Origin: Confluentibacter citreus
Lineage (GTDB): Bacteria; Bacteroidota; Bacteroidia; Flavobacteriales; Flavobacteriaceae
Assembly (NCBI RefSeq): GCF_002807055.1
Contig: NZ_NIXN01000005.1
Span: 186,001-250,000, forward strand
DNA length: 64,000 bases
Reading direction: 5' to 3'
Shown here: positions 44,086 through 50,765 of the stretch, in pieces
Position numbering within the stretch: the first letter of the stretch is position 1
How the letters are laid out: each line of letters begins with the position of its first letter
Notes under the pieces: generated by a model
What the model saw: only the letters and a program-made list of their open reading frames with translations
Databases searched by the model: none
What the model was told of the DNA's origin: nothing
Translations under genes and position numbers: made by a program

Positions 44086-45097
44086 TGTTTAGGGCTTTAT
44101 TATAAGTAGGCAATATACTAATAAATTTTTCAACTGTATCTTTTAAAGATAATAGGCTTTTCCCTCCAGCAGCATTTGTATGGCCGCCTCCTTCAAAATG
44201 AGCTCTTGAAAATTCGTTAACCGAAAAGTTTCCCTTAGAGCGCAACGATATTTTAATGATACCCTCTTGTTTGTCTTCAATAAAAATAGCAGCCATAACA
44301 ATGTTGTTTAATGATAAACCATAATTAACAACACCTTCTGTATCTCCTTTTTTGTAATTATATTTATTTAATTCTTTTTGGGATAAGGTAATGTAAGCTG
44401 TTCTAGATTCTGGAACAATCCTTAAGTTTTCAAGTGCACATCCTAAAAGTTGTAACTTTTCGTAAGTGTTAGTATCAAAAACATTGTTATGGATTTGTGA
44501 GTTATTGGCTCCTTTTTCAATAAGATTTGCAGCGATACGGTGTGTCTGGCTTGTAGTACATGAAAACCTAAACGACCCCGTATCGGTCATAATACCAACA
44601 TATAAACAGGTGGCAATATCCGTATCAATTGTATTGGCATCTCCCAGCATATCAATAAAATGATATACCATTTCACACGTAGAACTCATGGCAATATCCG
44701 AAAAAACATAATTAGCATAGTCTTCTGGTGTTTGATGATGGTCTATCATTATTTTTACGGCATTGCTTTGGGTTAAAACACCTTCCATACTGCCAGTTCT
44801 ATGCAAGGCATTAAAATCTAAAGTAAATATAATGTCTGCCTTTTGTATTAAATTGTCACACTCTTTTGTTTGGGAATCGTGTTTTAAAACAGTGTTGTCG
44901 CCCGGCATCCACTTTAAAAAATCCGGATAGTCATTAGGTGCAATTACAGTAGCTTGGTGATTGTGTTTTTTTAGGTAATGATATAAACCAAGTGTAGAGC
45001 CCATGGCATCGCCATCAGGGTTTTTATGTGGAACAATAACAATCTGTTTTGGAGACCCCAATAATTGTTTAATGCGTTCAATATCTTGTTGTGTCAT
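44078..45097 (-). CDS. nrnA: DHH-DHHA1 phosphoesterase, NrnA-like (nanoRNase/PAP phosphatase)
   Basis: Degrades short oligoribonucleotides and 3'-phosphoadenosine 5'-phosphate. The DHH domain carries HKNPDGDAMGSTLGL, TLDFNALHRTG and MIDHHQTPEDYANYVFSD. The DHHA1 domain carries the glycine-rich RAHFEGGGHTNAAGG. The length of 339 residues is normal. It is the first gene of the five-gene operon and starts 177 bp from the divergent ndk gene. Confidence 0.9.
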   Translation of the reverse strand: MTQQDIERIKQLLGSPKQIVIVPHKNPDGDAMGSTLGLYHYLKKHNHQATVIAPNDYPDFLKWMPGDNTVLKHDSQTKECDNLIQKADIIFTLDFNALHRTGSMEGVLTQSNAVKIMIDHHQTPEDYANYVFSDIAMSSTCEMVYHFIDMLGDANTIDTDIATCLYVGIMTDTGSFRFSCTTSQTHRIAANLIEKGANNSQIHNNVFDTNTYEKLQLLGCALENLRIVPESRTAYITLSQKELNKYNYKKGDTEGVVNYGLSLNNIVMAAIFIEDKQEGIIKISLRSKGNFSVNEFSRAHFEGGGHTNAAGGKSLLSLKDTVEKFISILPTYNKALNNE

Positions 45098-45135
45098 AGG
45101 AAGCGAAGATACAATTTTTTTAAAACTGGATTAAC

Positions 45136-45164
45136 TTGTTTTAATGAGAAATACGTTACTTTTG
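45136..45164 (+). promoter_or_regulatory. Promoter of ndk
   Basis: TTG at 45136-45138 and TACTTTTG (TAnnTTTG) at 45157-45164 have an 18-nt spacer, giving an untranslated leader of about 105 nt before ndk. This is one of the best-formed Bacteroidota promoters in the window. Confidence 0.65.
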
Positions 45165-45274
45165 CACCGAAAATTACAAAGAGGTTTTGAATGTATTTTC
45201 TAAAGAGTCGGTTTATGATTTCATGAACATCTAGTTATCAAACAGTTAAAAATTGAATAATTTAAAACAAAAAA

Positions 45275-45694
45275 ATGGCAACAAATAGAACATTTACCAT
45301 GCTAAAACCAGATGCTGTTGAAAAAGGACACATTGGTGCGATACTTGAAAAAATTTCAGCTTCGGGATTTAGAATAGTGGCAATGAAATTAACACGAATG
45401 ACCAAAGCTGATGCACAAACTTTTTATGGAATTCATAAAGAACGCCCATTTTTTGGGGAATTGGTAGAGTATATGACTCGTGGCCCTATTGTAGCCGCTA
45501 TTTTAGAAAAAGATAATGCTGTTGAAGATTTTAGAACTTTAATAGGTGCCACAAACCCTGCGGATGCAGCTGAAGGCACTATTCGGAAAATGTTTGCTGC
45601 ATCTTTAGGTGAAAATGCGGTACACGGAAGTGATAGCGATGAAAATGCCGCTATAGAAGGTGCTTTTCATTTTTCAGGAAGAGAGATGTTTTAA
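45275..45694 (+). CDS. ndk: Nucleoside diphosphate kinase
   Basis: Balances nucleoside triphosphate pools by phosphate transfer through a phospho-His intermediate. The catalytic His117 lies in [13 protein letters not shown], and the N-terminal [16 protein letters not shown] and [12 protein letters not shown] blocks are intact. The 139-residue length is typical. It is a single gene with its own promoter and terminator. Confidence 0.98.
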   Translation: MATNRTFTMLKPDAVEKGHIGAILEKISASGFRIVAMKLTRMTKADAQTFYGIHKERPFFGELVEYMTRGPIVAAILEKDNAVEDFRTLIGATNPADAAEGTIRKMFAASLGENAVHGSDSDENAAIEGAFHFSGREMF

Positions 45695-45720
45695 AAAGCA
45701 TTCACAATATTTACATATTA

Positions 45721-45746
45721 AAAAGCCTGCATATTTGCAGGCTTTT
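45721..45746. terminator. Bidirectional terminator between ndk and a cold-shock gene
   Basis: AAAAGCCTGCA (45721-45731) and TGCAGGCTTTT (45736-45746) form a perfect 11-bp stem with a TATT loop, and A/T runs at the base serve both convergent transcripts. Confidence 0.9.
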
Positions 45747-45786
45747 AAATTTCTCAAAAGTTAAAATAATAGATAATGTATATATA

Positions 45787-45978
45787 TTAGATGACTTTTA
45801 CGTTTACTGCGTTTAACCCTTTTCTACCTTCCTGTAAATCAAATTCAACGGCATCGCCTTCGCGAATTTCGTCAACTAATCCAGAAATGTGAACAAAATG
45901 CTCTTTTTTTGAACCTTCTTCGACAATGAATCCAAAACCTTTAGACTCGTTAAAGAATTTTACGGTACCTTTACTCAT
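45787..45978 (-). CDS. Cold-shock domain protein, copy 1
   Basis: A 63-residue single-domain RNA chaperone with RNP1 KGFGFIVEEG and RNP2 EHFVHISGL. The open frame extends to 46053, but MSKGTVKFFNES at 45978 is the family start, and the upstream residues (Cys/Phe-rich) are not protein-like. It is closely similar to the next gene (46095-46286) but differs at several positions, such as EEGSKK in place of EDGNNK. It has its own promoter (46036-46007). Confidence 0.95.
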   Translation of the reverse strand: MSKGTVKFFNESKGFGFIVEEGSKKEHFVHISGLVDEIREGDAVEFDLQEGRKGLNAVNVKVI

Positions 45979-46006
45979 ACTTAAAAAATTAAATTTGTTA
46001 TTATAA

Positions 46007-46036
46007 CAAATATAATAGAAAATATTATTGGAGCAA
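46007..46036 (-). promoter_or_regulatory. Promoter of cold-shock copy 1, with a palindrome downstream
   Basis: On the minus strand TTG (46036-46034), a 19-nt spacer and TATATTTG (46014-46007) fit the Bacteroidota consensus exactly. The palindrome ATTTGTTA-TTA-TAACAAAT (45993-46011) overlaps the -7 box and the start region, and could act as an operator or a 5' leader hairpin. Confidence 0.65.
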
Positions 46037-46040
46037 CAAA

Positions 46041-46070
46041 AAAAGCCTGTCAATTATTTGACAGGCTTTT
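46041..46070 (-). terminator. Terminator of cold-shock copy 2
   Basis: AAAAGCCTGTCAA (46041-46053) and TTGACAGGCTTTT (46058-46070) form a 13-bp stem with a TTAT loop. It separates the two tandem cold-shock genes into different transcripts. Confidence 0.9.
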
Positions 46071-46094
46071 TTTTGTAAATTGTTAAAGTATATA

Positions 46095-46286
46095 TTAGAT
46101 TACTTTTACGTTTACTGCATTTAGACCTTTTTTACCTTCTTGTAAATCAAATTCTACTGCATCACCTTCACGAATTTCATCTGTTAATCCAGAAATGTGT
46201 ACAAAATGTTCTTTGTTGTTGCCATCTTCAGTGATAAATCCAAAACCTTTAGAGTCATTGAAGAATTTTACGGTACCTTTACTCAT
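46095..46286 (-). CDS. Cold-shock domain protein, copy 2
   Basis: A 63-residue cold-shock protein with RNP1 KGFGFITEDG and RNP2 EHFVHISGL, the same size as its tandem partner and nearly identical in sequence. Such proteins bind single-stranded RNA and keep it unfolded at low temperature or during growth transitions. It carries its own -7 box (46321-46314, TATCTTTG) about 30 bp upstream and its own terminator, so the pair looks like a duplication with separate control. Confidence 0.95.
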   Translation of the reverse strand: MSKGTVKFFNDSKGFGFITEDGNNKEHFVHISGLTDEIREGDAVEFDLQEGKKGLNAVNVKVI

Positions 46287-46313
46287 TGTTATAAATATAA
46301 AAAATTAAGTGAC

Positions 46314-46321
46314 AAAGATAT
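46314..46321 (-). promoter_or_regulatory. -7 box of cold-shock copy 2
   Basis: Reads TATCTTTG on the minus strand, matching TAnnTTTG; no clear -33 TTG. Confidence 0.45.
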
Positions 46322-46439
46322 AACTATAATTGATAATAGCTAGTTATTTTTTATTTTATATTTTTTTATTTTAAAATATTGATATTGAACTCATTTTAAT
46401 TGTCCATACAATTGAAAAAGTTTTACATGCGTTCATTAA

Positions 46440-46736
46440 TTAACGTAGCACAATTTTTTTGATTAATGGCTTTCCAAGCGCTTCATTTAGCATAGACATA
46501 ATTTTATCTTTTCCGTAGCTTAATTCTTCGCGAAGGACGCTAGAACTTAATTGTACATAAAGAATGTCACGTTCAAGTTGCACGGATGTGGTATATTTAT
46601 TAACCCCATTGCCCATTAAGTTGGACCAAGCATCGGCGACGTTTACTTTGTCTAGTCCGGTTTCTAATTTATTGGTTTCAACAAACTCTTTAAGGGCATC
46701 GGCAATACTGATATGGTCGTTATGGCGTTTTGGCAT
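46440..46736 (-). CDS. DUF721 / DciA-like protein
   Basis: A 98-residue protein with the DUF721 pattern: an N-terminal helix SIADALKEFVETNKLETGLDKV, the conserved WSNLMGNGVNKYT and a KH-like strand-helix segment SSSVLREELSYGKDKIMSMLNEALG. Related DciA proteins help load the replicative helicase, although many DUF721 members are uncharacterised. Its position downstream of recF on the same strand is consistent with a replication or repair role. Confidence 0.85.
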   Translation of the reverse strand: MPKRHNDHISIADALKEFVETNKLETGLDKVNVADAWSNLMGNGVNKYTTSVQLERDILYVQLSSSVLREELSYGKDKIMSMLNEALGKPLIKKIVLR

Positions 46737-46778
46737 GTTTACTAATTTGAATGTTTTTTACTCATCATAGCCTGATTT

Positions 46779-47459
46779 TTAAATACTGAATTCATGTAAT
46801 TTTTTTACAAGCTTTTCTTTTTGATACCAATCGTTATAAACTAATTCTAAGTTTTTCACTTTAAAAGAACCAAAATGATGACTTCTGTATGCTTCAATTA
46901 ATTTTAAAAATTGTAATTTATCATTTAATTTATTTTGAAATCTCATAACTGTAGTATGGGCCGTTTCTATGGCGTATCGCTTGTCTATACTTTGTTGTAA
47001 GTTACTATTTTTAAAATTATTCCTTAAATTATTTCTTATGCTATTTAAAAAATTGTTATTCATAAAACCTTGAATCATGAGACAAGAAGGGGATGCCGTA
47101 ATGCCTCTAAATTCAATTTCAATTTCAGGGTTTTCAATCAAACTTTTCGATATCAAATCAATATATTCTGAAATATCAATACGTTCTAATTGAAAGCCTT
47201 CATAACAGGAGATGATAGACATGACTGTTATATGAATATCCGAATTTTTATAATAATATTGATTAGGTTCAACGGTTTTAATATTATTTAAAAATTTTTG
47301 AATGTTATTTTTAACTGCATCAGGAGGTCTTATTAAAAGTGTTATCCCAAACCTATTATCTAAAGATGAATTTATTAATTTATCAACTTCGTAATCGTCA
47401 TCCATAATCTTTTTCATGGATTCTATATAAAGTTTGTTGTAATGTTCTTCCAGATTCAT
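46779..47459 (-). CDS. 2H-phosphoesterase-like protein (LigT/2'-5' RNA ligase fold)
   Basis: A 226-residue protein with the two histidine motifs of the 2H superfamily: HITVMS in SDIHITVMSIISCYEG and HTTVMRF in IETAHTTVMRFQNKL. This suggests a phosphodiesterase acting on cyclic or 2'-5' linkages. It also has a long N-terminal helical region (about 1-45). The A/T-rich codon use is slightly more extreme than that of its neighbours. It begins 3 bp after the recF stop, so it is co-transcribed with recF. The substrate is unknown. Confidence 0.8.
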   Translation of the reverse strand: MNLEEHYNKLYIESMKKIMDDDYEVDKLINSSLDNRFGITLLIRPPDAVKNNIQKFLNNIKTVEPNQYYYKNSDIHITVMSIISCYEGFQLERIDISEYIDLISKSLIENPEIEIEFRGITASPSCLMIQGFMNNNFLNSIRNNLRNNFKNSNLQQSIDKRYAIETAHTTVMRFQNKLNDKLQFLKLIEAYRSHHFGSFKVKNLELVYNDWYQKEKLVKKLHEFSI

Positions 47460-47462
47460 TTC

Positions 47463-48542
47463 CTAAAGCCTAAACATTTCGTAAGATTGATGTACTTGTT
47501 TTATAACATCTTCAGTTCGTTCTGGGTGGGTATCGCTTATAAATAGCTGGCCAAAATGTTCGTCGTTCACTAATTTAATGATTTGCGCCACACGATTTTC
47601 ATCTAATTTATCAAAAATATCATCCAATAATAAAATAGGATTGACACCACTCTGAGCTTTTATAAAATCGAATTGTGCCAATTTTAAAGCAATTAAAAAC
47701 GATTTTTGTTGTCCTTGACTTCCGAATTTTTTAATAGGATGTTCCTTAATATTAAAACTCAAATCGTCTTTATGGATGCCAACATTGGTGTATTGCAAGG
47801 CCTTATCTTTATTAATGTTGTTTTGTAAGAGGGTGTTTAGATTGTTTTCAAATAAATCGCTTTCATAAACCAATTCAACATCTTCTTTGTCGTTGCTTAT
47901 AACTTTGTAGCGCGACTTAAAAACAGGGATAAATGCCTTTAAAAAAGCAGCTCGTTTTTCAAAAATACGTGTGCCATAGTCTGTTAGCTGATTGTTATAA
48001 ATATCAATCGTATCGGCATTAAACGTATGGTTTAAAGCGAAATATTTTAAAAGTGCATTGCGCTGAGCCAATACTTTGGTATATTTTATTAAATCTGACA
48101 AATAATTTTTATCACTCTGGGAAATGACGCTGTCAATAAATTTCCTTCGGGTGTCGCTACCTTCAATAATAAGGTCTCTATCGGCTGGAGATATAATAAC
48201 CAAAGGCAACAATCCGATGTGGTCACTAAACTTATCGTATATTTTGCCATTACGCTTGATTACCTTTTTTTGTCCACGCTTTAAACTAACCACTATTTTT
48301 TCGATGGTATCATCTTTATGGTAATCACCATTAATTACAAAAAAATCTTCATCGTGTTTTATGTTTTGGGTCGCTACCGGATTAAAGTAACTTTTCCCAA
48401 AAGATAAATGGTAAATAGCGTCTAAAACATTCGTTTTTCCTAAACCATTATTTCCTACGATGCAGTTTATCTTGTCGTTAAAGACAAATGATTTGCTATC
48501 AAAATTTTTATAATTGAGAAGGGAAAGCGATTTTAAAATCAT
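47463..48542 (-). CDS. recF: DNA replication/repair protein RecF
   Basis: A 359-residue SMC-like ATPase that acts with RecO and RecR to load RecA at gapped DNA. Walker [10 protein letters not shown] lies at about 30-38. The signature region is [20 protein letters not shown], and Walker B with the D-loop is [16 protein letters not shown]. It is followed by the 2H-phosphoesterase (3-bp gap) and DUF721 genes and is divergent from the TPR protein gene. It is not linked to dnaA/dnaN in this window. Confidence 0.95.
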   Translation of the reverse strand: MILKSLSLLNYKNFDSKSFVFNDKINCIVGNNGLGKTNVLDAIYHLSFGKSYFNPVATQNIKHDEDFFVINGDYHKDDTIEKIVVSLKRGQKKVIKRNGKIYDKFSDHIGLLPLVIISPADRDLIIEGSDTRRKFIDSVISQSDKNYLSDLIKYTKVLAQRNALLKYFALNHTFNADTIDIYNNQLTDYGTRIFEKRAAFLKAFIPVFKSRYKVISNDKEDVELVYESDLFENNLNTLLQNNINKDKALQYTNVGIHKDDLSFNIKEHPIKKFGSQGQQKSFLIALKLAQFDFIKAQSGVNPILLLDDIFDKLDENRVAQIIKLVNDEHFGQLFISDTHPERTEDVIKQVHQSYEMFRL

Positions 48543-48646
48543 ATAAATAATAACTTATAGGGTATTTGGAGTGCAAACTCGTAAAAAGAACTGCAAATTA
48601 TTGAAAAATATCAAATAAATACCCTTTTAGTTATGAAGAAAAATTA

Positions 48647-48654
48647 TATTTTTG
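48647..48654 (+). promoter_or_regulatory. -7 box of the TPR-ribH unit
   Basis: TATTTTTG matches TAnnTTTG 21 bp before the preferred ATG (48676), implying a very short leader; no TTG at -33 spacing. Confidence 0.45.
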
Positions 48655-48675
48655 CGGCGCATTAAAATACAATAC

Positions 48676-49446
48676 ATGGCAACTTATAATAAAAGAGGAA
48701 GCAGACCAAAAACAAAAGAAGAGGTAGAGCAAAATATTGAAGAAAGTTCTACAACAGCAGAGGTATTTAACACACTGGATCAATCAGCTTCAAGAACAGA
48801 AGCGTTTGTTGAAAAAAACCAAAAATATATTTTTATTGTAATAGGACTTGTTGCGGCAGTTGTACTAGGGTATTTAGGTTATAATGAATTTATAGCAAAG
48901 CCAAAACAAGTGGAAGCCATGAACGACATGTTTCAAGCCCAGAAATATTTTAATGAAGCTATAAATGGTGTTGAAAAAGATTCTTTATTCAATTTGGCAT
49001 TGAATGGCGGTGAAGGTAAATACGGTTTCTTAGATATTATTGAAGAATATAAAGGTACACCAGCAGCAAATTTAGCTAATTATTGTGCAGGTACTGCCTA
49101 TTTAAGATTGAAGGATTACAAAAAAGCTGTTGAGCATTTAGGTAATTTTAAAAGTGATGATGAAATTTTAGCGCCATTGGCAAAAGGTAATATTGGCGAT
49201 GCATTTGTACAATTAAACCAGCCAGAAGATGCTTTAGATTATTATGAGCAAGCGGCTAACATGAGAACTAACGAGTATACAGCACCCATGTACTTATACA
49301 AAGCTGGGGCTATTGCTTTAGAATTAGGTAAAGCAGATAAAGCATTAACTTATTTTGAACAAATTAAGGAAGAATTCCCTAATTCGACTGAAGCAGCCAC
49401 TATTGATGTATTTATAGGTAAAGCACGCGTGTTGGCAAATAAATAA
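48676..49446 (+). CDS. Tetratricopeptide-repeat membrane-anchored protein
   Basis: A 256-residue protein. A short hydrophilic start and one transmembrane helix (about 48-67, YIFIVIGLVAAVVLGYLGY) precede four to five TPR-like repeats (AANLANYCAGTAYLRLKDYKKAVEHL, GDAFVQLNQPEDALDYYEQAA, KAGAIALELGKADKALTYFEQI). The ATG at 48676 (MATYNKRGSRPK) is preferred to one 24 bp upstream, which lies inside the -7 region. It resembles YfgM-type ancillary proteins, but that role is not proven here. It ends 1 bp before ribH. Confidence 0.85.
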   Translation: MATYNKRGSRPKTKEEVEQNIEESSTTAEVFNTLDQSASRTEAFVEKNQKYIFIVIGLVAAVVLGYLGYNEFIAKPKQVEAMNDMFQAQKYFNEAINGVEKDSLFNLALNGGEGKYGFLDIIEEYKGTPAANLANYCAGTAYLRLKDYKKAVEHLGNFKSDDEILAPLAKGNIGDAFVQLNQPEDALDYYEQAANMRTNEYTAPMYLYKAGAIALELGKADKALTYFEQIKEEFPNSTEAATIDVFIGKARVLANK

Positions 49447-49447
49447 T

Positions 49448-49933
49448 ATGGCAACAGCTAATAAAAACTTATCAGATTATGATAAAGCTACAATCCCAAA
49501 CGCGAAAGATTTTCGGTTTGGGATTGTTGTTTCTGAGTGGAATGATACCATTACCGAAGGGTTATTTCAAGGTGCTTACAATGCTCTAATTGAGAATAGT
49601 GTTTCGCCAGAAAGCATTATTACATGGCATGTTCCAGGGAGTTTTGAGCTCATTTATGGCTGCAAAAAAATGCAGGAACAACAGGTAGATGCTATTATTG
49701 CCATTGGAAGTGTCATTCAAGGGGAAACCAAGCATTTCGATTTTGTTTGCGAGGGTGTTGCCCAAGGCATCAAAGATTTAAACGTATTACACGATACACC
49801 CGTGATTTTTTGTGTACTTACAGATAATACCATGCAACAGGCCTTAGACCGCTCTGGTGGTAAACATGGTAATAAAGGTACTGAAGCTGCTATTGCTGCT
49901 ATTAAAATGGCTGATTTGCGTAAGAACGCTTAA
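49448..49933 (+). CDS. ribH: 6,7-dimethyl-8-ribityllumazine synthase
   Basis: The penultimate enzyme of riboflavin synthesis, condensing ArPP with dihydroxybutanone phosphate. The 161-residue protein shows VSEWNDTITEGLFQGAY, VPGSFEL and GSVIQGETKHFDFVCEGVAQG, with the active-site His in ETKHFDF. The N-terminus of about 25 residues (NKNLSDYDKATIPNAKD) is slightly longer than in the shortest homologues. It is co-transcribed with the TPR gene. Downstream lies a long simple-repeat region and then two tiny ORFs. Confidence 0.96.
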   Translation: MATANKNLSDYDKATIPNAKDFRFGIVVSEWNDTITEGLFQGAYNALIENSVSPESIITWHVPGSFELIYGCKKMQEQQVDAIIAIGSVIQGETKHFDFVCEGVAQGIKDLNVLHDTPVIFCVLTDNTMQQALDRSGGKHGNKGTEAAIAAIKMADLRKNA

Positions 49934-49937
49934 ATAG

Positions 49938-50128
49938 AAGTTTCAAAGTCTCAAAGATTCAAAGTCTCAAAGTTTCTGAGTCTCAAAGTTGCAAAGTGAA
50001 TAAGATTTAAAGCCTCAAAGTACCTAAGTATTTTTTAGTTTTAGAATTTTACTCTCCAACTCTCCAACTCTGCAACTTTGCTACCCTGGTACTCTGTAGC
50101 TCTGCAACTTTGAAACTCAGAAACTTTG
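49938..50128. repeat. CAAAGTCT-type simple repeats containing a 29-bp imperfect inverted repeat
   Basis: Left block: repeated TCAAAG units (about 49938-49996). Right block: CTTTG/ACTCTCCAACTC units (about 50051-50128). The outer 29 bases of the left block (49968-49996) are complementary to 50100-50128 at about 26 positions. Non-coding; the cloverleaf-like potential is notable, but the function is unknown. The rest of 50129-50219 holds nothing clear. Confidence 0.75.
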
Positions 50129-50219
50129 CCACTTGTCACCTGTTAACAATTTTTAGCAATTCCTTTCCTTATTTCTGTCTATTTTTAAGTATTTTTGAGG
50201 TACAAGCAATACAACTATT

Positions 50220-50456
50220 TTGTTCAATCAGCGTAAGAATAAATCATTCAATTATAAATCTAGATTTTCTAAAGAAACAAATTCAGATGCCAATCAGTTA
50301 GCCACTGATAGAGACAAGGATTTCGTTTCTAAATGGAAACAAGACAGCCACTTGAATAAGCGCAAAGTAAAAGGTGGTATCTCAATGAAAATACTGATAT
50401 TGGTTTTGGTATTATTATTGATTTGTATGTATGTATTGGAAAAAAAATACATGTAA
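50220..50456 (+). CDS. Small membrane protein related to the following gene
   Basis: A 78-residue ORF starting at TTG (50220). An in-frame stop at 50196 precludes much extension, and only an ATT lies between. It has a basic N-terminus (MFNQRKNKSFNYKSRF), a charged middle and a C-terminal transmembrane helix (MKILILVLVLLLICMYVL). The start pattern xRKNKxFxYxxRx repeats in the next ORF, so the two look like divergent paralogues. It is followed 18 bp later by that gene. Function unknown. Confidence 0.6.
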   Translation: MFNQRKNKSFNYKSRFSKETNSDANQLATDRDKDFVSKWKQDSHLNKRKVKGGISMKILILVLVLLLICMYVLEKKYM

Positions 50457-50474
50457 CATAAACCGAAAAAAATC

Positions 50475-50762
50475 ATGGGACTTTTAAAATTGCGTAAAAA
50501 TAAAAAATTTAGTTACACACCTCGTTATTTTGATGATAAAGGAGAAGGTAGCCCATTTGAAATCAAACATAAATTTGATGATTACAGAAAAACGGTTGGG
50601 AGTAACAACGGACTGAAAACAAAATTCACTAATGCTATAGATGATTTTAAGACAAATCCAGATAAAGAAGCCAATAAACGTATATTGATCATTGCTGCAA
50701 TACTGCTTCTTATATGTCTTTTTATCATCGGATTCGATTTATCCATTTTCTTTTCAAAGTAA
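50475..50762 (+). CDS. Small membrane protein, often labelled riboflavin synthase subunit beta
   Basis: A 95-residue protein starting MGLLKLRKNKKFSYTPRY, with a soluble basic part and a C-terminal transmembrane helix (about 70-90). Homologues near ribH/mutL in Flavobacteriia are sometimes named riboflavin synthase subunit beta, but nothing in the sequence supports a riboflavin role; that label probably came from proximity to ribH. It ends 3 bp before mutL, suggesting co-transcription. Confidence 0.75.
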   Translation: MGLLKLRKNKKFSYTPRYFDDKGEGSPFEIKHKFDDYRKTVGSNNGLKTKFTNAIDDFKTNPDKEANKRILIIAAILLLICLFIIGFDLSIFFSK

Positions 50763-50765
50763 TTC

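Noticed and set aside
45979-46053. N-terminal extension of cold-shock copy 1
   Set aside because: The extension is Cys/Phe/Tyr-rich, overlaps the promoter and the palindrome, and has no counterpart in the paralogous gene.
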